DNA from: Salirhabdus euzebyi
Lineage (GTDB): Bacteria; Bacillota; Bacilli; Bacillales; Alkalibacillaceae
Length of the DNA: 64,000 bases
Assembly (NCBI RefSeq): GCF_014207435.1
Contig: NZ_JACHGH010000002.1
Span: 62,001 to 126,000, forward strand
Reading direction: 5' to 3'
In this document: piece after piece, positions 16,652 through 25,780 of the stretch
Numbering within the stretch: the first letter of the stretch is position 1
Layout: each line of letters opens with the position of its first letter
The notes under the pieces: model-generated
What the model saw: only the letters and a program-made list of their open reading frames with translations
What the model was told of the DNA's origin: nothing
Databases searched by the model: none
Translations under genes and position numbers: made by a program

Positions 16652-18310
16652 TTAACTATTTCCGATAGGCCACTTAAATCCTGGTGAGCCTGGAGGAGAG
16701 TTCTGAATAATATCAATTAATGGAATAGTATATGCAAATAAGATTAGAACCACAGCAATGCCAATCCATAGTCTCCAATTTTCGAAAACTTTCGGAGTTG
16801 CTCCATCATGGTCACCGTATTCAGCAACTGGGAATTCTTCAACACCTTCTGGACTACTATTAAATGCTAATTTAATGAAGATGTAGAACATAAGTAGAAT
16901 ACCGATAAATAATATTGTTCCTCCAATTGCTTGTGCTATTTGATAACCTATCCACTCTTGTGCTTGTTCTGTTCCGCCATAAACCGAATAGTCCGAACGA
17001 CGTGGTGCGCCTAAAAGTCCTGCAATATGCATGGCCCCAGACATAATTGTCATACCAACAGTCCATATAATCGTTTGAATAATACCTAAACGGTTAAGTT
17101 GAGGCGTTAATTTTTTGCCTGTTAAGTGCGGTATTAGCCAATAGGAAATACCGAAGAATGTTAACATTACTGTTGTTGCAACGGTTAAATGGAAGTGACC
17201 TGTAACCCATATGGTGTTATGGATTACACCATTTAATTGGTTAGAAGCGTTAATCAGTCCACCTGCACCACCAGGGATGAAAGCTGCCATACCTATAAAC
17301 GGTGCAAGGAAACGAACGTCTTTCCAAGGTAAAGCTTTAAACCAACCGAATAAACCAGAGTAACCTTTTGCACGGCCAGCCATTTCGAACGTAGCGAACA
17401 TAGAGAATGCTGTTAATAACGAAGGAATAGCAACCGCAAATGTTAATACTACTTGAATGTATTTCCAAAATGGATCAATACCAGGTTCAGTTAACTGATG
17501 ATGGAATCCAACTGGTATCGAGAAAAGCAAAAACAATAAGAATGAAAGTCTTGCTAAAGCATCACTAAATATTTTGCCACCAATAATTTTCGGGATGATT
17601 GTATACCATGCCATATAAGCTGGTAGTAACCAGAAATAAACTAGTGGGTGACCAAAATACCAGAATAGTGTACGACTGACTAGAACGTTAATTTCATCAA
17701 CCATCCCCAGTGACCAAGGAATGAATTGGAATAACACAGTAGTTGCTACACCAAGTGTACTAATAAACCAAATTAACATATTGATAACAACCATAAATGC
17801 CATAAGTGGAGATTTTTCACCAGGATTTTGTTTTTTCCATTTTGCAAGCTGATGGAAGTTAACAAAACATGCTATCCAAGTTCCGACAACAAAAAGAGCA
17901 AGCCCTATATAGTAAAGTGGATGTGCTTGTAAAGGTGCGTAGAATGTATATAGAACATTCGCTTTACCTAATAAAATCATCGTAGCTGCTAAGACAGTGC
18001 CAATCATCATGATCCAGTAACCAACCCATGCAAGCTTTCTTTGTCCATTAGACATGCCTACACTTTTACTCATTAGAGCATATTGAAAACCGATGATAAA
18101 GAATGTTGTTAAAACTAACCCTAAAATTACCCCATGAACAGTAAGTATTTGATAATAGCCAATTCCAAATGGTAGTTTGAATGTACCAGAGCGTACTAAT
18201 GTTTGTAGCAATCCCATTAAGCCACCAATTAATAGGGAAGCAAAAGCAACATACATGAAAGACATAATTAATCGTGCTTCAGGTTTAGATATATCTAATT
18301 TTTTAATCAT
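16652..18310 (-). CDS. ba3-type cytochrome c oxidase, subunit I
   Basis: Haem-copper terminal oxidase core of the aerobic respiratory chain. The 552-residue protein has about 13 transmembrane helices. Histidine ligands are visible in LTVHGVILG (low-spin haem), FWYFGHPLVYFWLLPAY (CuB His and Tyr), VGFHHQLTEPG (CuB His pair) and VTGHFHLTVATT (haem ligands). The sequence belongs to the B-type (ba3) group rather than CtaD: it is short and paired with a IIa subunit. GGAGGTG precedes ATG 18310, which lies one base after the subunit II stop. Confidence 0.93.
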   Translation of the reverse strand: MIKKLDISKPEARLIMSFMYVAFASLLIGGLMGLLQTLVRSGTFKLPFGIGYYQILTVHGVILGLVLTTFFIIGFQYALMSKSVGMSNGQRKLAWVGYWIMMIGTVLAATMILLGKANVLYTFYAPLQAHPLYYIGLALFVVGTWIACFVNFHQLAKWKKQNPGEKSPLMAFMVVINMLIWFISTLGVATTVLFQFIPWSLGMVDEINVLVSRTLFWYFGHPLVYFWLLPAYMAWYTIIPKIIGGKIFSDALARLSFLLFLLFSIPVGFHHQLTEPGIDPFWKYIQVVLTFAVAIPSLLTAFSMFATFEMAGRAKGYSGLFGWFKALPWKDVRFLAPFIGMAAFIPGGAGGLINASNQLNGVIHNTIWVTGHFHLTVATTVMLTFFGISYWLIPHLTGKKLTPQLNRLGIIQTIIWTVGMTIMSGAMHIAGLLGAPRRSDYSVYGGTEQAQEWIGYQIAQAIGGTILFIGILLMFYIFIKLAFNSSPEGVEEFPVAEYGDHDGATPKVFENWRLWIGIAVVLILFAYTIPLIDIIQNSPPGSPGFKWPIGNS

Positions 18311-18311
18311 T

Positions 18312-18812
18312 TTAATACACCTCCACAACCGCCATCATAAGATGATGACCCAATCCACAGTATTCATTACAAAGCAATGTGTATTCTCCTGGTGTATTTA
18401 ATGTTGTAACGTAATCACTAATATAGCCAGGCTCTAACATCATATTTACGTTTGTTCCAGCTAATTGAAATCCGTGAACAACATCAGATGTAGTTGCTTG
18501 AAATGTAACTTTTGAGCCTGCAGGAATGCGGATCTTTCTTACAGTATTTCCTTCAGCGTCTTTTCCTAAATCATAATTAAAAGCAGTAGCTAACACATTG
18601 ACAACATATTCGTTTTCCCCAACTTGATGTAAACCTAAATTTTCTTCTTTAAATGATTCATGCGCTTGAACGTTTGCTGGATCAAGTGTTACTAAACAAC
18701 TTGGTGGTTGAGTACCTTGATAAAAAGCCCCTATACCTAATATCGTTAAAAACACGAGCAGTGATCCAGTACCAAAAGCGATCCAAATTTTTTCATACTT
18801 ATGCAAATGCAT
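18312..18812 (-). CDS. ba3-type cytochrome c oxidase, subunit II
   Basis: Carries the CuA centre that accepts electrons from cytochrome c outside the membrane. The 166-residue protein has one N-terminal transmembrane helix (about 10-32) and a cupredoxin domain. All CuA ligands are present: H113 in VVHGF, then C148-x-E150-x-C152-x3-H156-x2-M159. The short length with a single helix is typical for ba3 oxidases. It is the second gene of a IIa-II-I operon. Confidence 0.95.
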   Translation of the reverse strand: MHLHKYEKIWIAFGTGSLLVFLTILGIGAFYQGTQPPSCLVTLDPANVQAHESFKEENLGLHQVGENEYVVNVLATAFNYDLGKDAEGNTVRKIRIPAGSKVTFQATTSDVVHGFQLAGTNVNMMLEPGYISDYVTTLNTPGEYTLLCNEYCGLGHHLMMAVVEVY

Positions 18813-18841
18813 GCATAGTCCCCCTAACCAACATTAAATGT

Positions 18842-19018
18842 TTAACGACTTAAAAATAAACTCCAAACCCCAAACCAAGAAACAACGATAATAACCCCAA
18901 TCCCCATTACGGCTATAAATGTTCCTTTAAGGTTCGGTTCGTGAGAAGAGCTTTCCTTGTCCGTAGCTATTCCTCTTAAGTTTGTATCCGTCTCCTTAAC
19001 AGGTTTTGTGTTGGACAT
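18842..19018 (-). CDS. Cytochrome c oxidase subunit IIa (ba3-type)
   Basis: A 58-residue single-span membrane protein. The hydrophilic N terminus is followed by the family motif LKGTFIAVMGIGVIIVVSW and ends WSLFLSR. In ba3 oxidases the IIa helix replaces the missing second helix of subunit II. First gene of the operon, 29 bp before subunit II. The frame opens at 19042, but GGGGGATGTCAC precedes ATG 19018. Confidence 0.88.
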   Translation of the reverse strand: MSNTKPVKETDTNLRGIATDKESSSHEPNLKGTFIAVMGIGVIIVVSWFGVWSLFLSR

Positions 19019-19280
19019 GTGACATCCCCCATTCCTTTCCAATTTGTGATTACATATCTATACTACAAATTAGACTGACATTTTGAATAGATGCTGGGAC
19101 CATGATTCACAATTTGTTCATTTTATGGACTAATTTTGTTCAAAAAGAAAGTCAATAATCGTGTCTAGACGCGATTTTCCATAAATTTTGTAACAAATAT
19201 GATAAAATAACTTTGTTTAGTTATCGCTAATGAACTAATATAACGGCTTTAGGTATAAGTGAAAAAAAGGTGTGTATGAA

Positions 19281-19607
19281 ATGACTTATGCAATTGTGTT
19301 ATTTATAGTGGCAGGCCTCGCAGAAATTGGAGGAGGCTATCTTATATGGCTGTGGTTAAGAGAAGGTAAACCGTTTTATTGGGGAATAAGTGGCGGAATA
19401 GCATTAGCATTATATGGGGTTATCGCTACTTTTCAAACCTTTCCTTCGTTTGGTAGAGTTTATGCTGCATATGGAGGGGTCTTTATAGTTCTATCTATCT
19501 TATGGGGTTGGGGGATTGATAGGAAGACACCTGATTTATATGATTGGATAGGGGCAACCATATGTTTGGTTGGAGTATCGGTCATATTGTTTGCCCCACG
19601 CAATTGA
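19281..19607 (+). CDS. YnfA/UPF0060 family small membrane protein
   Basis: A 108-residue protein with four transmembrane helices of the small-multidrug-resistance-like YnfA family. The signature residues are [26 protein letters not shown] and [15 protein letters not shown]. Transport role is suggested by family but not proven. GTG 19272 also opens the frame; AAGGTG is spaced for ATG 19281. It reads divergently from the oxidase operon; the 260-bp gap should hold both promoters. Confidence 0.92.
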   Translation: MTYAIVLFIVAGLAEIGGGYLIWLWLREGKPFYWGISGGIALALYGVIATFQTFPSFGRVYAAYGGVFIVLSILWGWGIDRKTPDLYDWIGATICLVGVSVILFAPRN

Positions 19608-19629
19608 ATAACCTTTTTGGGGAATTAGC

Positions 19630-20127
19630 GTGCAGATTAGGGAAATAAAGGTTGAAGATGCAGAAAATTTTAGCGGGCTTGTAAAACAAGTTGAATCCGA
19701 AACCAATTTTATGCTAATGGAAGCTGGAGAAAGAAGAACTACTCCTGAACAACAACAAAAACAAATAGAACTTATCCAACAACAAAGGAACTCCACTATA
19801 TTTGTTGCAGAACAAGAAAATCTATTAGTAGGGTACTTAATAGTCATAGGAGGACGTGTAACAAAAACAAAACACTCTGCTTATTTAGTTATCGGTATTT
19901 TAGAAGAATTTAGGGGTGTTGGTATAGGAACAAGACTATTCCAACAAGCAGAAAATTGGGCAAGAAAACAGGCAATTACGAGACTAGAATTGACTGTCGT
20001 AAAACAAAATGAAGCAGGCGTTGCTTTATATAAGAAAAGTGGATTTGAAATAGAAGGTACGAAAAGAAACTCGCTTATGATAGATGGAACATATGTTGAC
20101 GAGTATTATATGTCAAAACTTCTATGA
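19630..20127 (+). CDS. GNAT family N-acetyltransferase
   Basis: A 165-residue acetyl-CoA dependent acyltransferase. The acetyl-CoA binding motif is visible as EEFRGVGIGTRLFQQAENWA (Q/RxxGxG/A), and motif B as NEAGVALYKKSGFEIEGTKRN, a pattern common in the RimJ/RimL and PhiNO-like groups. The GTG start sits behind TTGGGGAATTAGC, 22 bp after the YnfA gene, so the two may be co-transcribed. The acceptor substrate cannot be predicted. Confidence 0.85.
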   Translation: MQIREIKVEDAENFSGLVKQVESETNFMLMEAGERRTTPEQQQKQIELIQQQRNSTIFVAEQENLLVGYLIVIGGRVTKTKHSAYLVIGILEEFRGVGIGTRLFQQAENWARKQAITRLELTVVKQNEAGVALYKKSGFEIEGTKRNSLMIDGTYVDEYYMSKLL

Positions 20128-20154
20128 ATTTTTGAAACATCGCTGCTATTTGTA

Positions 20155-20625
20155 CACAGTTGATGGAAAATGCGACGTAACTAGATGTGTGCAAATCCAA
20201 CCGCTACGGAAATACACTACGCGCACCTTAGGGCTCGCGCTGAGCCTCCTCACTCGCACAGAACGCTCGCTGTGGGGTCTCAACGTCTTCGCTGTCCCGC
20301 AGGAGTCTACGTGTATTTCCTTCGCTAAGCATGTGCTTATTTTTAATGTACGGATGAATTAGGAAAAAGAAAGTTAAAAATATAGTCATATAGATAGGGA
20401 AGAATTATCTAACATGCCTATATTACCACTATCCTTGAATTAGAAAGTCAATCTTAGCGTAGGCAGATTACGCAGACTCCTACGGGATAGCACGTGTCTG
20501 AAGACCCCGCAGCGGTGGTCTTCCGCGAGGAGGCTGAGGCCGTGCCCGTGGAAAGCGAAGTATTCTGCCGAAGCGGTCGTATACACTCATCAAAATGCAA
20601 AGCTATAGTTATGTCGTAGTTTAAA
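20155..20625. repeat. Inverted repeat copy 1 (long form), left boundary of the 20-26 kb cassette
   Basis: This copy contains two GC-rich modules, about 20180-20345 and 20440-20590, in AT-rich DNA. Its reverse complement is found, diverged and shorter, at 26025-26380, in the same internal order. Shared words include TCCAACCGCTACGGAAATAC, CGCACCTTAGGGCTCGCGCT and CTCCTACGGGATAGCACGTG. No gene is present. A frame running through it from 20084 looks spurious. It fills the 635-bp gap between the GNAT gene and the next gene; the last 130 bp (20630-20760) show only a ribosome binding site. Confidence 0.88.
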
Positions 20626-20762
20626 TAAACTATCCAACTAATTTTCCAGAAACAGTCTTTCGAAACTAAAAGTGGGAGAGTAATTTTTCATATCTACTTG
20701 GTATCTATATAAGTTAGAGTGTAACTGTGTCAGGTTAATAAGAATGAAATGGAGGGGAGTTA

Positions 20763-21443
20763 ATGACGCACGGAAAAACAGCACTTATTGCAGGAGCAAG
20801 TGGGTTGGTTGGGAATAAACTTCTTCACGAACTCTTACAGGGACAGGAGTATAAAAAGGTTTATAGCTTAGTAAGGTCACCCAGTGGTATCGAACATGCT
20901 AAGTTAACAGAGGTGGTTTGTAATTTTGATAAGCTAGAGGATGTAGAAGAATACTTTTCCGTTGATGATGTATTTTGTTGCTTAGGAACCACCATAAAAA
21001 AAGCAAAGTCTAAAGAGGCGATGTATAAAGTGGACGTCGAATATCCTTTAGCGATTGCGGAGTTAGCTAAAAAAAATAACGTCCAACATTTTTCAATTAT
21101 AAGCTCTATGAATGCAAATGCTAATTCTATTTTATGGTATCCAAAAATGAAAGGAATACTTGAGAATAAGCTAACAGCCATTTCTTTTCGTTCTATTTCG
21201 ATTATGAGACCATCCCTTTTACTAGGGGAGAGAAAGGAATTTAGATTAGGAGAAGCTATAGCAAGCAAAATTTTTACAGCAATATCCTTTCTTCTCAAAG
21301 AGTCATGGAAAAGCCGGTTGGCTATAAATGCCGAAACGGTTGCGAGAGCAATGTTCTACTTATCCCAAATAGACAAACAAGGAGTAGGCGTCTACACTGC
21401 AAATGAAATAAAAAATATGAGCAGCCTCATGGATAAAAAATAA
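20763..21443 (+). CDS. NAD(P)-binding atypical SDR protein (HTATIP2-like)
   Basis: A 226-residue Rossmann protein. The dinucleotide motif ALIAGASGLVGNKLL is at the N terminus, followed by DVFCCLGTTIKKAKSKEAM, an HTATIP2/TIP30-like block, and HFSIISSMNANANSILWYPKMKG with the Tyr-x-x-x-Lys-type pair YPKMK. It is probably an oxidoreductase or a nucleotide sensor of unknown substrate. GGAGGGGAG precedes the ATG. It is the first gene inside the inverted-repeat bounded segment. Confidence 0.85.
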   Translation: MTHGKTALIAGASGLVGNKLLHELLQGQEYKKVYSLVRSPSGIEHAKLTEVVCNFDKLEDVEEYFSVDDVFCCLGTTIKKAKSKEAMYKVDVEYPLAIAELAKKNNVQHFSIISSMNANANSILWYPKMKGILENKLTAISFRSISIMRPSLLLGERKEFRLGEAIASKIFTAISFLLKESWKSRLAINAETVARAMFYLSQIDKQGVGVYTANEIKNMSSLMDKK

Positions 21444-21468
21444 ACCTACCGATTTGGTAGGTTTATTT
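21438..21468. terminator. Bidirectional terminator at the end of the NAD(P)-binding gene
   Basis: A 13-bp stem AAATAAACCTACC / GGTAGGTTTATTT with a 5-nt loop. It overlaps the stop codon and also serves the convergent lipoprotein gene. Confidence 0.82.
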
Positions 21469-21483
21469 ATATCTGTTTATTTA

Positions 21484-22053
21484 TTAGCTTAATTCTGTAG
21501 CAATGCTAGGTGCAAGAAGTCCAAGACCTTCATAAAGAGTACCTAGTTTTGCTTCAAATGAAGTGAAAAGTTCTTCAGCAGCAGCGAAATCTGTTTCATC
21601 TGCAGAAAGAGCTGTTACATATGCTTCATAAGAAGCTTTAAGATCAGCTAATGCTTCTTCGAAAGAAGCTTTTGCTTCTTCAGAAACTTCACCTTCAAGA
21701 GTAAATGAATCTACTGCAGTTACAGCTTCTTCAGCTGCAGTTAAAGCATCTGCTTTTAAAGTCTCTAAATCTTCTGGCTTAGCTTCTGGGTTAGCAAGTT
21801 CTGCAACGTAAGAAGCGATTGCTTGGTGGTTCCCTTTAATTGTGTTAGTTAAAGAAAGTTGGTTGTTAAGTAGAGCAGCTTTTGTTGCGTTTTCATCTGC
21901 AGCTGCGTCTTCACCTTCAGCATCTGTGTTTTTGTCTTCACCGCTAGTTTCACCAGCATTTGCATCTCCAGACGTGTTATCATCTTCAGATTGTGAACAA
22001 CCAGCAAACACAAATACTAGAGCAAGTGCTAATAGCATTAATAGTTTTTTCAT
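21484..22053 (-). CDS. Predicted lipoprotein of unknown function
   Basis: A 189-residue exported lipoprotein. The signal peptide MKKLLMLLALALVFVFAGC ends in the lipobox VFAGC with Cys19 as lipidation site. An acidic linker (SEDDNTSG to AAADENAT, to about residue 55) is followed by a helical domain rich in Ala, Glu and Leu with no Cys, which looks like a helical bundle. No family is recognised. It is monocistronic, convergent with the NAD(P)-binding gene and divergent from the SDR-polyketide operon. Confidence 0.75.
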   Translation of the reverse strand: MKKLLMLLALALVFVFAGCSQSEDDNTSGDANAGETSGEDKNTDAEGEDAAADENATKAALLNNQLSLTNTIKGNHQAIASYVAELANPEAKPEDLETLKADALTAAEEAVTAVDSFTLEGEVSEEAKASFEEALADLKASYEAYVTALSADETDFAAAEELFTSFEAKLGTLYEGLGLLAPSIATELS

Positions 22054-22185
22054 TTTTTATTTTCCCCCTTATTATAAATACAGTTAGTAGTGTATACTGA
22101 GGTCAACAAATTGTAAATAATTTGTTAAAATGTTACAAAAATAAAAAAATTCTGAAGTTTTGACACATTTATAGAAAGGGGAACA

Positions 22186-22962
22186 ATGATGGAAACCTAT
22201 TTACCATCCTTTCATTTGGAAGGAAAAACGGCTGTTATTACAGGAGCAACTAAAGGAATTGGGAGAGCAATTTCAATTTCGTATGCAGAAGCAGGAGCAA
22301 ATGTAATTCTTATATCAAGAACAAAATCTGACCTTGATCAACTGAAAACAGATTTGGAAATGCGAGGTACGAATGTTCAAACAATTATTGGTGATGTACA
22401 ACAATATAAAGAAATAATAAAAAGGGTAGACGATGTTATAGGGGATCGATCTATTGATGTCTGGGTTAACAATGCTGGGATGAATATTCGTAGTGAAGCA
22501 GAAAAAGTAACGGAAGAAGAATGGGATCAAATTATTAATACAAATATGAAGAGTGCCTTCTTTTTTTCTCAATATGCTGCAAAAAAAATGAAAGAACAGG
22601 AGTATGGGAAAATTATTAATATTTCTTCTGTTGCAGGTCATGTCGCTTTACGCACGGGGGTCGTATATGCAATGACAAAAGCAGCCCTTATTCAAATGAC
22701 AAAAACTTTATCGTTAGAGTGGGGTAAATATGGGATCCGGGTCAATGCGATTGGACCTTGGTATTTTCCGACTTCTTTAACGGAAAAATTACTTCAAAAT
22801 GAGCAATACGTTCAGGACATTGTTGACCGAACTCCTTTAAAAAGAATAGGAGAACTAAAAGAGCTAGCAGGTACAGCAGTGTTTTTAGCAACTGAAGCTA
22901 GTGATTATATTACTGGACAGACAATTTTTGTTGACGGTGGAATGACTATTTATGGGTTTTAG
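22186..22962 (+). CDS. Short-chain dehydrogenase/reductase
   Basis: A 258-residue classical SDR that oxidises or reduces a carbonyl/alcohol pair with NAD(P). Visible motifs: cofactor motif TGATKGIGRAIS, NNAGMN, catalytic Ser in INISSVAGH, Y-x-x-x-K in VVYAMTKAALI, and the C-terminal TGQTIFVDGGMTIYGF. Its substrate is unknown. It lies 54 bp before the type III polyketide synthase on the same strand with no terminator between, so it may act on a polyketide or a fatty acyl precursor (inference). Confidence 0.9.
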   Translation: MMETYLPSFHLEGKTAVITGATKGIGRAISISYAEAGANVILISRTKSDLDQLKTDLEMRGTNVQTIIGDVQQYKEIIKRVDDVIGDRSIDVWVNNAGMNIRSEAEKVTEEEWDQIINTNMKSAFFFSQYAAKKMKEQEYGKIINISSVAGHVALRTGVVYAMTKAALIQMTKTLSLEWGKYGIRVNAIGPWYFPTSLTEKLLQNEQYVQDIVDRTPLKRIGELKELAGTAVFLATEASDYITGQTIFVDGGMTIYGF

Positions 22963-23016
22963 TTGATAGAATAGGTTTACTTTAAAAGGGTAAAACTAAC
23001 AGTAAAAAAGGATGAG

Positions 23017-24108
23017 ATGATGCCATACATAGCGTCTGTCGGTGTTAGTAGCCCGCCATATAAAATTTCTCAAACTAAAGCGAAAACGTTAATTAAAGAA
23101 ATTTTTCCTAGAGCAGAAAGAGAATTGGAGCGACTGCTACCCGTTTTTGATAATGCGTTTATAGAAGAACGCCAATTTGTCGTTCCAGTAGAATGGTTTG
23201 AACAAACACATTCTTTTGAGGAACGAAATAACCTTTACATAGAAGAAGCAACTCAACATAGTGTGGCAGCAATTAGAGACTGTGTACAAAACAATGTACT
23301 ATTATCAGAGGAAATGCTTATAGAGCAAATAGACTGTTTTTTATTTGTTTCTAGCTCTGGAATTGCTACACCCACCATAGATGCTAGATGTATAAATGAA
23401 TTACCTTTTCGGGATGATATCACTCGTATTCCGATATGGGGGTTAGGCTGTGCTGGGGGCGCTTCTGGATTAGCTCGTGCATATGAGTGGTTGAAGGCAA
23501 ATCCTAAAAAAACGGCTGTTTTAGTTAATGCAGAGCTTTGCAGTCTAGCATTCCAAAAAGATGATAACAGAAAAAGCAATTTCATCGGATCGGCGCTTTT
23601 TGGGGACGGCGTATCAGCCTGTTTATTAGTAGGAGACGAAAGTCCATATTTGAGGAGAGTGAAGTCTCCTGTAAAAATTAAAGGCACTAGTTCAAAAATG
23701 AAAAAAGATTCTTTAAATGTGATGGGCTGGGATGTTAAAAACACAGGATTTCATGTTATTTTTGCTAAAAGTATACCAAGTCTAGTTAACTATTTTTGGA
23801 AAGAGCATGTAACAGACTTTTTGGAACAACAGGAAGAGGATAAGGAAAATTTTGCTTTTCTTACTGCACATCCAGGAGGATTAAAAGTGTTAGAGGCTAT
23901 AGAAGAAACGTTACCGTGTTCTCGGGAAGCCTTACGCTTTTCTTATGATGTATTAAAGAAACATGGAAACATGTCATCACCAACAGTCCTATATGTTTTA
24001 AAAGAGGCGATGGAGTCAATGCCAAAGATAGGAACACGAAGTCTCTTAACAGCCTTAGGTCCTGGATTTAGTTCTGAAATGATGATAATAGAGTGGGGTA
24101 TAGCATGA
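23017..24108 (+). CDS. bpsA: Type III polyketide synthase
   Basis: Chalcone-synthase-like enzyme that extends a long-chain acyl-CoA with malonyl-CoA to give alkylpyrones or alkylresorcinols. The 363-residue protein has the full triad: Cys145 in GLGCAGGASG, His285 in TAHPGGLKV and Asn318 in KKHGNMSSPT. The C-terminal GPGFSSEMMIIEW is also typical. The stop overlaps the start of the methyltransferase gene (ATGA), the bpsA-bpsB arrangement of B. subtilis. The symbol is by homology and gene order; the product is not known here. Confidence 0.93.
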   Translation: MMPYIASVGVSSPPYKISQTKAKTLIKEIFPRAERELERLLPVFDNAFIEERQFVVPVEWFEQTHSFEERNNLYIEEATQHSVAAIRDCVQNNVLLSEEMLIEQIDCFLFVSSSGIATPTIDARCINELPFRDDITRIPIWGLGCAGGASGLARAYEWLKANPKKTAVLVNAELCSLAFQKDDNRKSNFIGSALFGDGVSACLLVGDESPYLRRVKSPVKIKGTSSKMKKDSLNVMGWDVKNTGFHVIFAKSIPSLVNYFWKEHVTDFLEQQEEDKENFAFLTAHPGGLKVLEAIEETLPCSREALRFSYDVLKKHGNMSSPTVLYVLKEAMESMPKIGTRSLLTALGPGFSSEMMIIEWGIA

Positions 24109-24614
24109 TCTATTTTTGGATATGGATTGTCATTATCATACAAAGGATAGTAGAGCTTATTGTTGCGAAAAGCAATGAGAATTGGATGAGAGGTAAAGGA
24201 GCAAATGTAGTTAAAGAAGGACACTATAAGTGGATAGTCGTGACACATGTCTCTTTTTTACTATGGGTCATGATAGAAGCCTATTTATCACATAGTTTAA
24301 CGGCGAATATCGGGGAAATGCTCATTATTTCATTTGTGTTATTGCAACTTTTTAGACTTTGGTGCTTATTCTCTCTCGGTAGGTTTTGGAATACGAGAAT
24401 TATTATTTTACCAGGAGCAGAACTGGTAAAGAAAGGGCCATATAAATTCATTAATCATCCTAATTATTTGGTTGTTGGACTAGAGTTTATAGTTATTCCC
24501 TTATTATTTAAAGCTTATATTGCTGCTATTCTTTTTCCTATTTTACATGTAATTTTAATGTGTTATCGTATACCATTAGAGAATAAAGTTTTAAAAGAAG
24601 TTAATGAGGAGTAG
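24105..24614 (+). CDS. bpsB: Isoprenylcysteine carboxyl methyltransferase-family enzyme (alkylpyrone methyltransferase)
   Basis: A 169-residue integral membrane methyltransferase. It has about five hydrophobic segments and the ICMT-family block GPYKFINHPNYLVVG followed by PLENKVLKE, which bind SAM. In B. subtilis the equivalent YpbQ (BpsB) O-methylates alkylpyrones made by BpsA. ATG 24105 overlaps the bpsA stop by 4 bp, indicating translational coupling. A further ATG-less extension to 24093 is inside bpsA and not needed. Confidence 0.9.
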   Translation: MIYFWIWIVIIIQRIVELIVAKSNENWMRGKGANVVKEGHYKWIVVTHVSFLLWVMIEAYLSHSLTANIGEMLIISFVLLQLFRLWCLFSLGRFWNTRIIILPGAELVKKGPYKFINHPNYLVVGLEFIVIPLLFKAYIAAILFPILHVILMCYRIPLENKVLKEVNEE

Positions 24615-24630
24615 TAAGGGGGAAAGAGAA

Positions 24631-25449
24631 ATGATCAAAGAGGCTTCATGGGCCTACAATATGCTAGGCAAGGATAACATCGTGTTTGTTGATTGTCGTT
24701 TTAACTTAAAAGATCCTAATGAAGGACAAAAACAGTATCAAGACAATCACATACCTGGAGCAATCTATTTTGATTTAGAAAAAGATTTAAGTGGAACAGT
24801 AGAAACAACTGGGGGACGCCATCCATTACCAAAGCTAGGCTCTTTTATGGAGAAAGTGAAACAAGCGGGAATTAACAATAATTCCACTATTATTGCTTAT
24901 GACAATGGTCATCCTTTTGCTTCTCGTTTTTGTTGGCTAATGAAGTACCTTGGTCATACGAAAACTTTCATATTAAATGGTGGCTACGATCAATGGGTGC
25001 AGAACGGATTTCCAGTTGAGAAAGAAATAAGACACAATACGAGTGGGACGTTCCAACCTACTATCCAACAGCATCTTGTCATTGATCAAGATGGAATAAA
25101 TAAGAAAAAATATGATAGTAATGTAGCAATGATTGATTCTAGGTCTTATGAACGTTACATGGGCCGCTTCGAACCAATTGATAAAAAGGCAGGACATATT
25201 CCAGGGGCAAAAAATTTTGATTGGATGGGTCTTTTTCATGAGAATGGAAATTGGAAACAGAAAGAAGAACTAGAGAAGCACTTTTCGAGTTTAAAACCAT
25301 ACGAAGAGCTAATAGTATATTGTGGCTCGGGTGTAACAGCTACACCGAATGTCCTTGGACTATGGGAAGCGGGTTATTCCAATGTGAAGCTTTATGTAGG
25401 TAGCTGGAGTGACTGGATCACGAACCCAACAAACCCTATTGAACCATAA
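24631..25449 (+). CDS. Sulfurtransferase with two rhodanese domains
   Basis: A 272-residue thiosulfate/3-mercaptopyruvate sulfurtransferase-type enzyme. The N-terminal rhodanese domain (about 1-125) is inactive-like. The C-terminal domain holds the active Cys in IVYCGSGVTATPNVLGLW; CGSGVTA is of the mercaptopyruvate group type. HIPGAIYFDLEKDL and HIPGAKNFDWMGLF are paired domain signatures. GGGGGAAAGAGAA precedes ATG 24631, 16 bp after bpsB, so it is probably the last gene of the SDR-bpsA-bpsB operon. A functional link is unknown. Confidence 0.9.
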   Translation: MIKEASWAYNMLGKDNIVFVDCRFNLKDPNEGQKQYQDNHIPGAIYFDLEKDLSGTVETTGGRHPLPKLGSFMEKVKQAGINNNSTIIAYDNGHPFASRFCWLMKYLGHTKTFILNGGYDQWVQNGFPVEKEIRHNTSGTFQPTIQQHLVIDQDGINKKKYDSNVAMIDSRSYERYMGRFEPIDKKAGHIPGAKNFDWMGLFHENGNWKQKEELEKHFSSLKPYEELIVYCGSGVTATPNVLGLWEAGYSNVKLYVGSWSDWITNPTNPIEP

Positions 25450-25455
25450 AACAGT

Positions 25456-25492
25456 AATAACGGTAACTGCCTTTCGGCGGTTACCGTTATTT
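25456..25492. terminator. Terminator after the sulfurtransferase gene
   Basis: A long stem AATAACGGTAACTGCC / GGCGGTTACCGTTATT closes the operon; it also faces the convergent cold shock gene. Confidence 0.88.
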
Positions 25493-25506
25493 ATATGCGT
25501 CGTCTA

Positions 25507-25707
25507 TTATAGTTTCGTTACGTTAGCTGCTTGAGGTCCACGATCTCCCTCAACGATTTCAAATTGTACGTTTTGCCCTTCTTCAAGCGTTTTGAAGCCT
25601 TCTTCTTGAATAGCAGAATAATGAACGAAAACGTCATCTGCTCCTTCTACTTGAATAAAACCATAGCCTTTTTCTGCATTAAACCATTTTACTACACCGT
25701 TTTGCAT
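25507..25707 (-). CDS. cspD: Cold shock protein (CspD-like)
   Basis: A 66-residue single cold-shock domain that binds single-stranded RNA and DNA and acts as an RNA chaperone. RNP1 is visible as KGYGFIQV and RNP2 as VFVHYSAI. The protein begins [28 protein letters not shown] precedes ATG 25707; the frame extends 9 codons up without a site. The choice among the cspB/C/D paralogues is tentative. A strong hairpin lies about 75-135 nt upstream in the leader direction. Confidence 0.9.
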   Translation of the reverse strand: MQNGVVKWFNAEKGYGFIQVEGADDVFVHYSAIQEEGFKTLEEGQNVQFEIVEGDRGPQAANVTKL

Positions 25708-25780
25708 GAATAAAATCCTCCTAAAATCACTCACAAAAAAATGTGTTTATTTCACAAACAAGATGGTGATTTTAATCAAT

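Noticed and set aside
20084-20362. Plus-strand frame of 92 codons across the left inverted repeat
   Set aside because: It begins inside the GNAT gene in another frame and runs through non-coding repeat sequence. No ribosome binding site and no recognisable protein.
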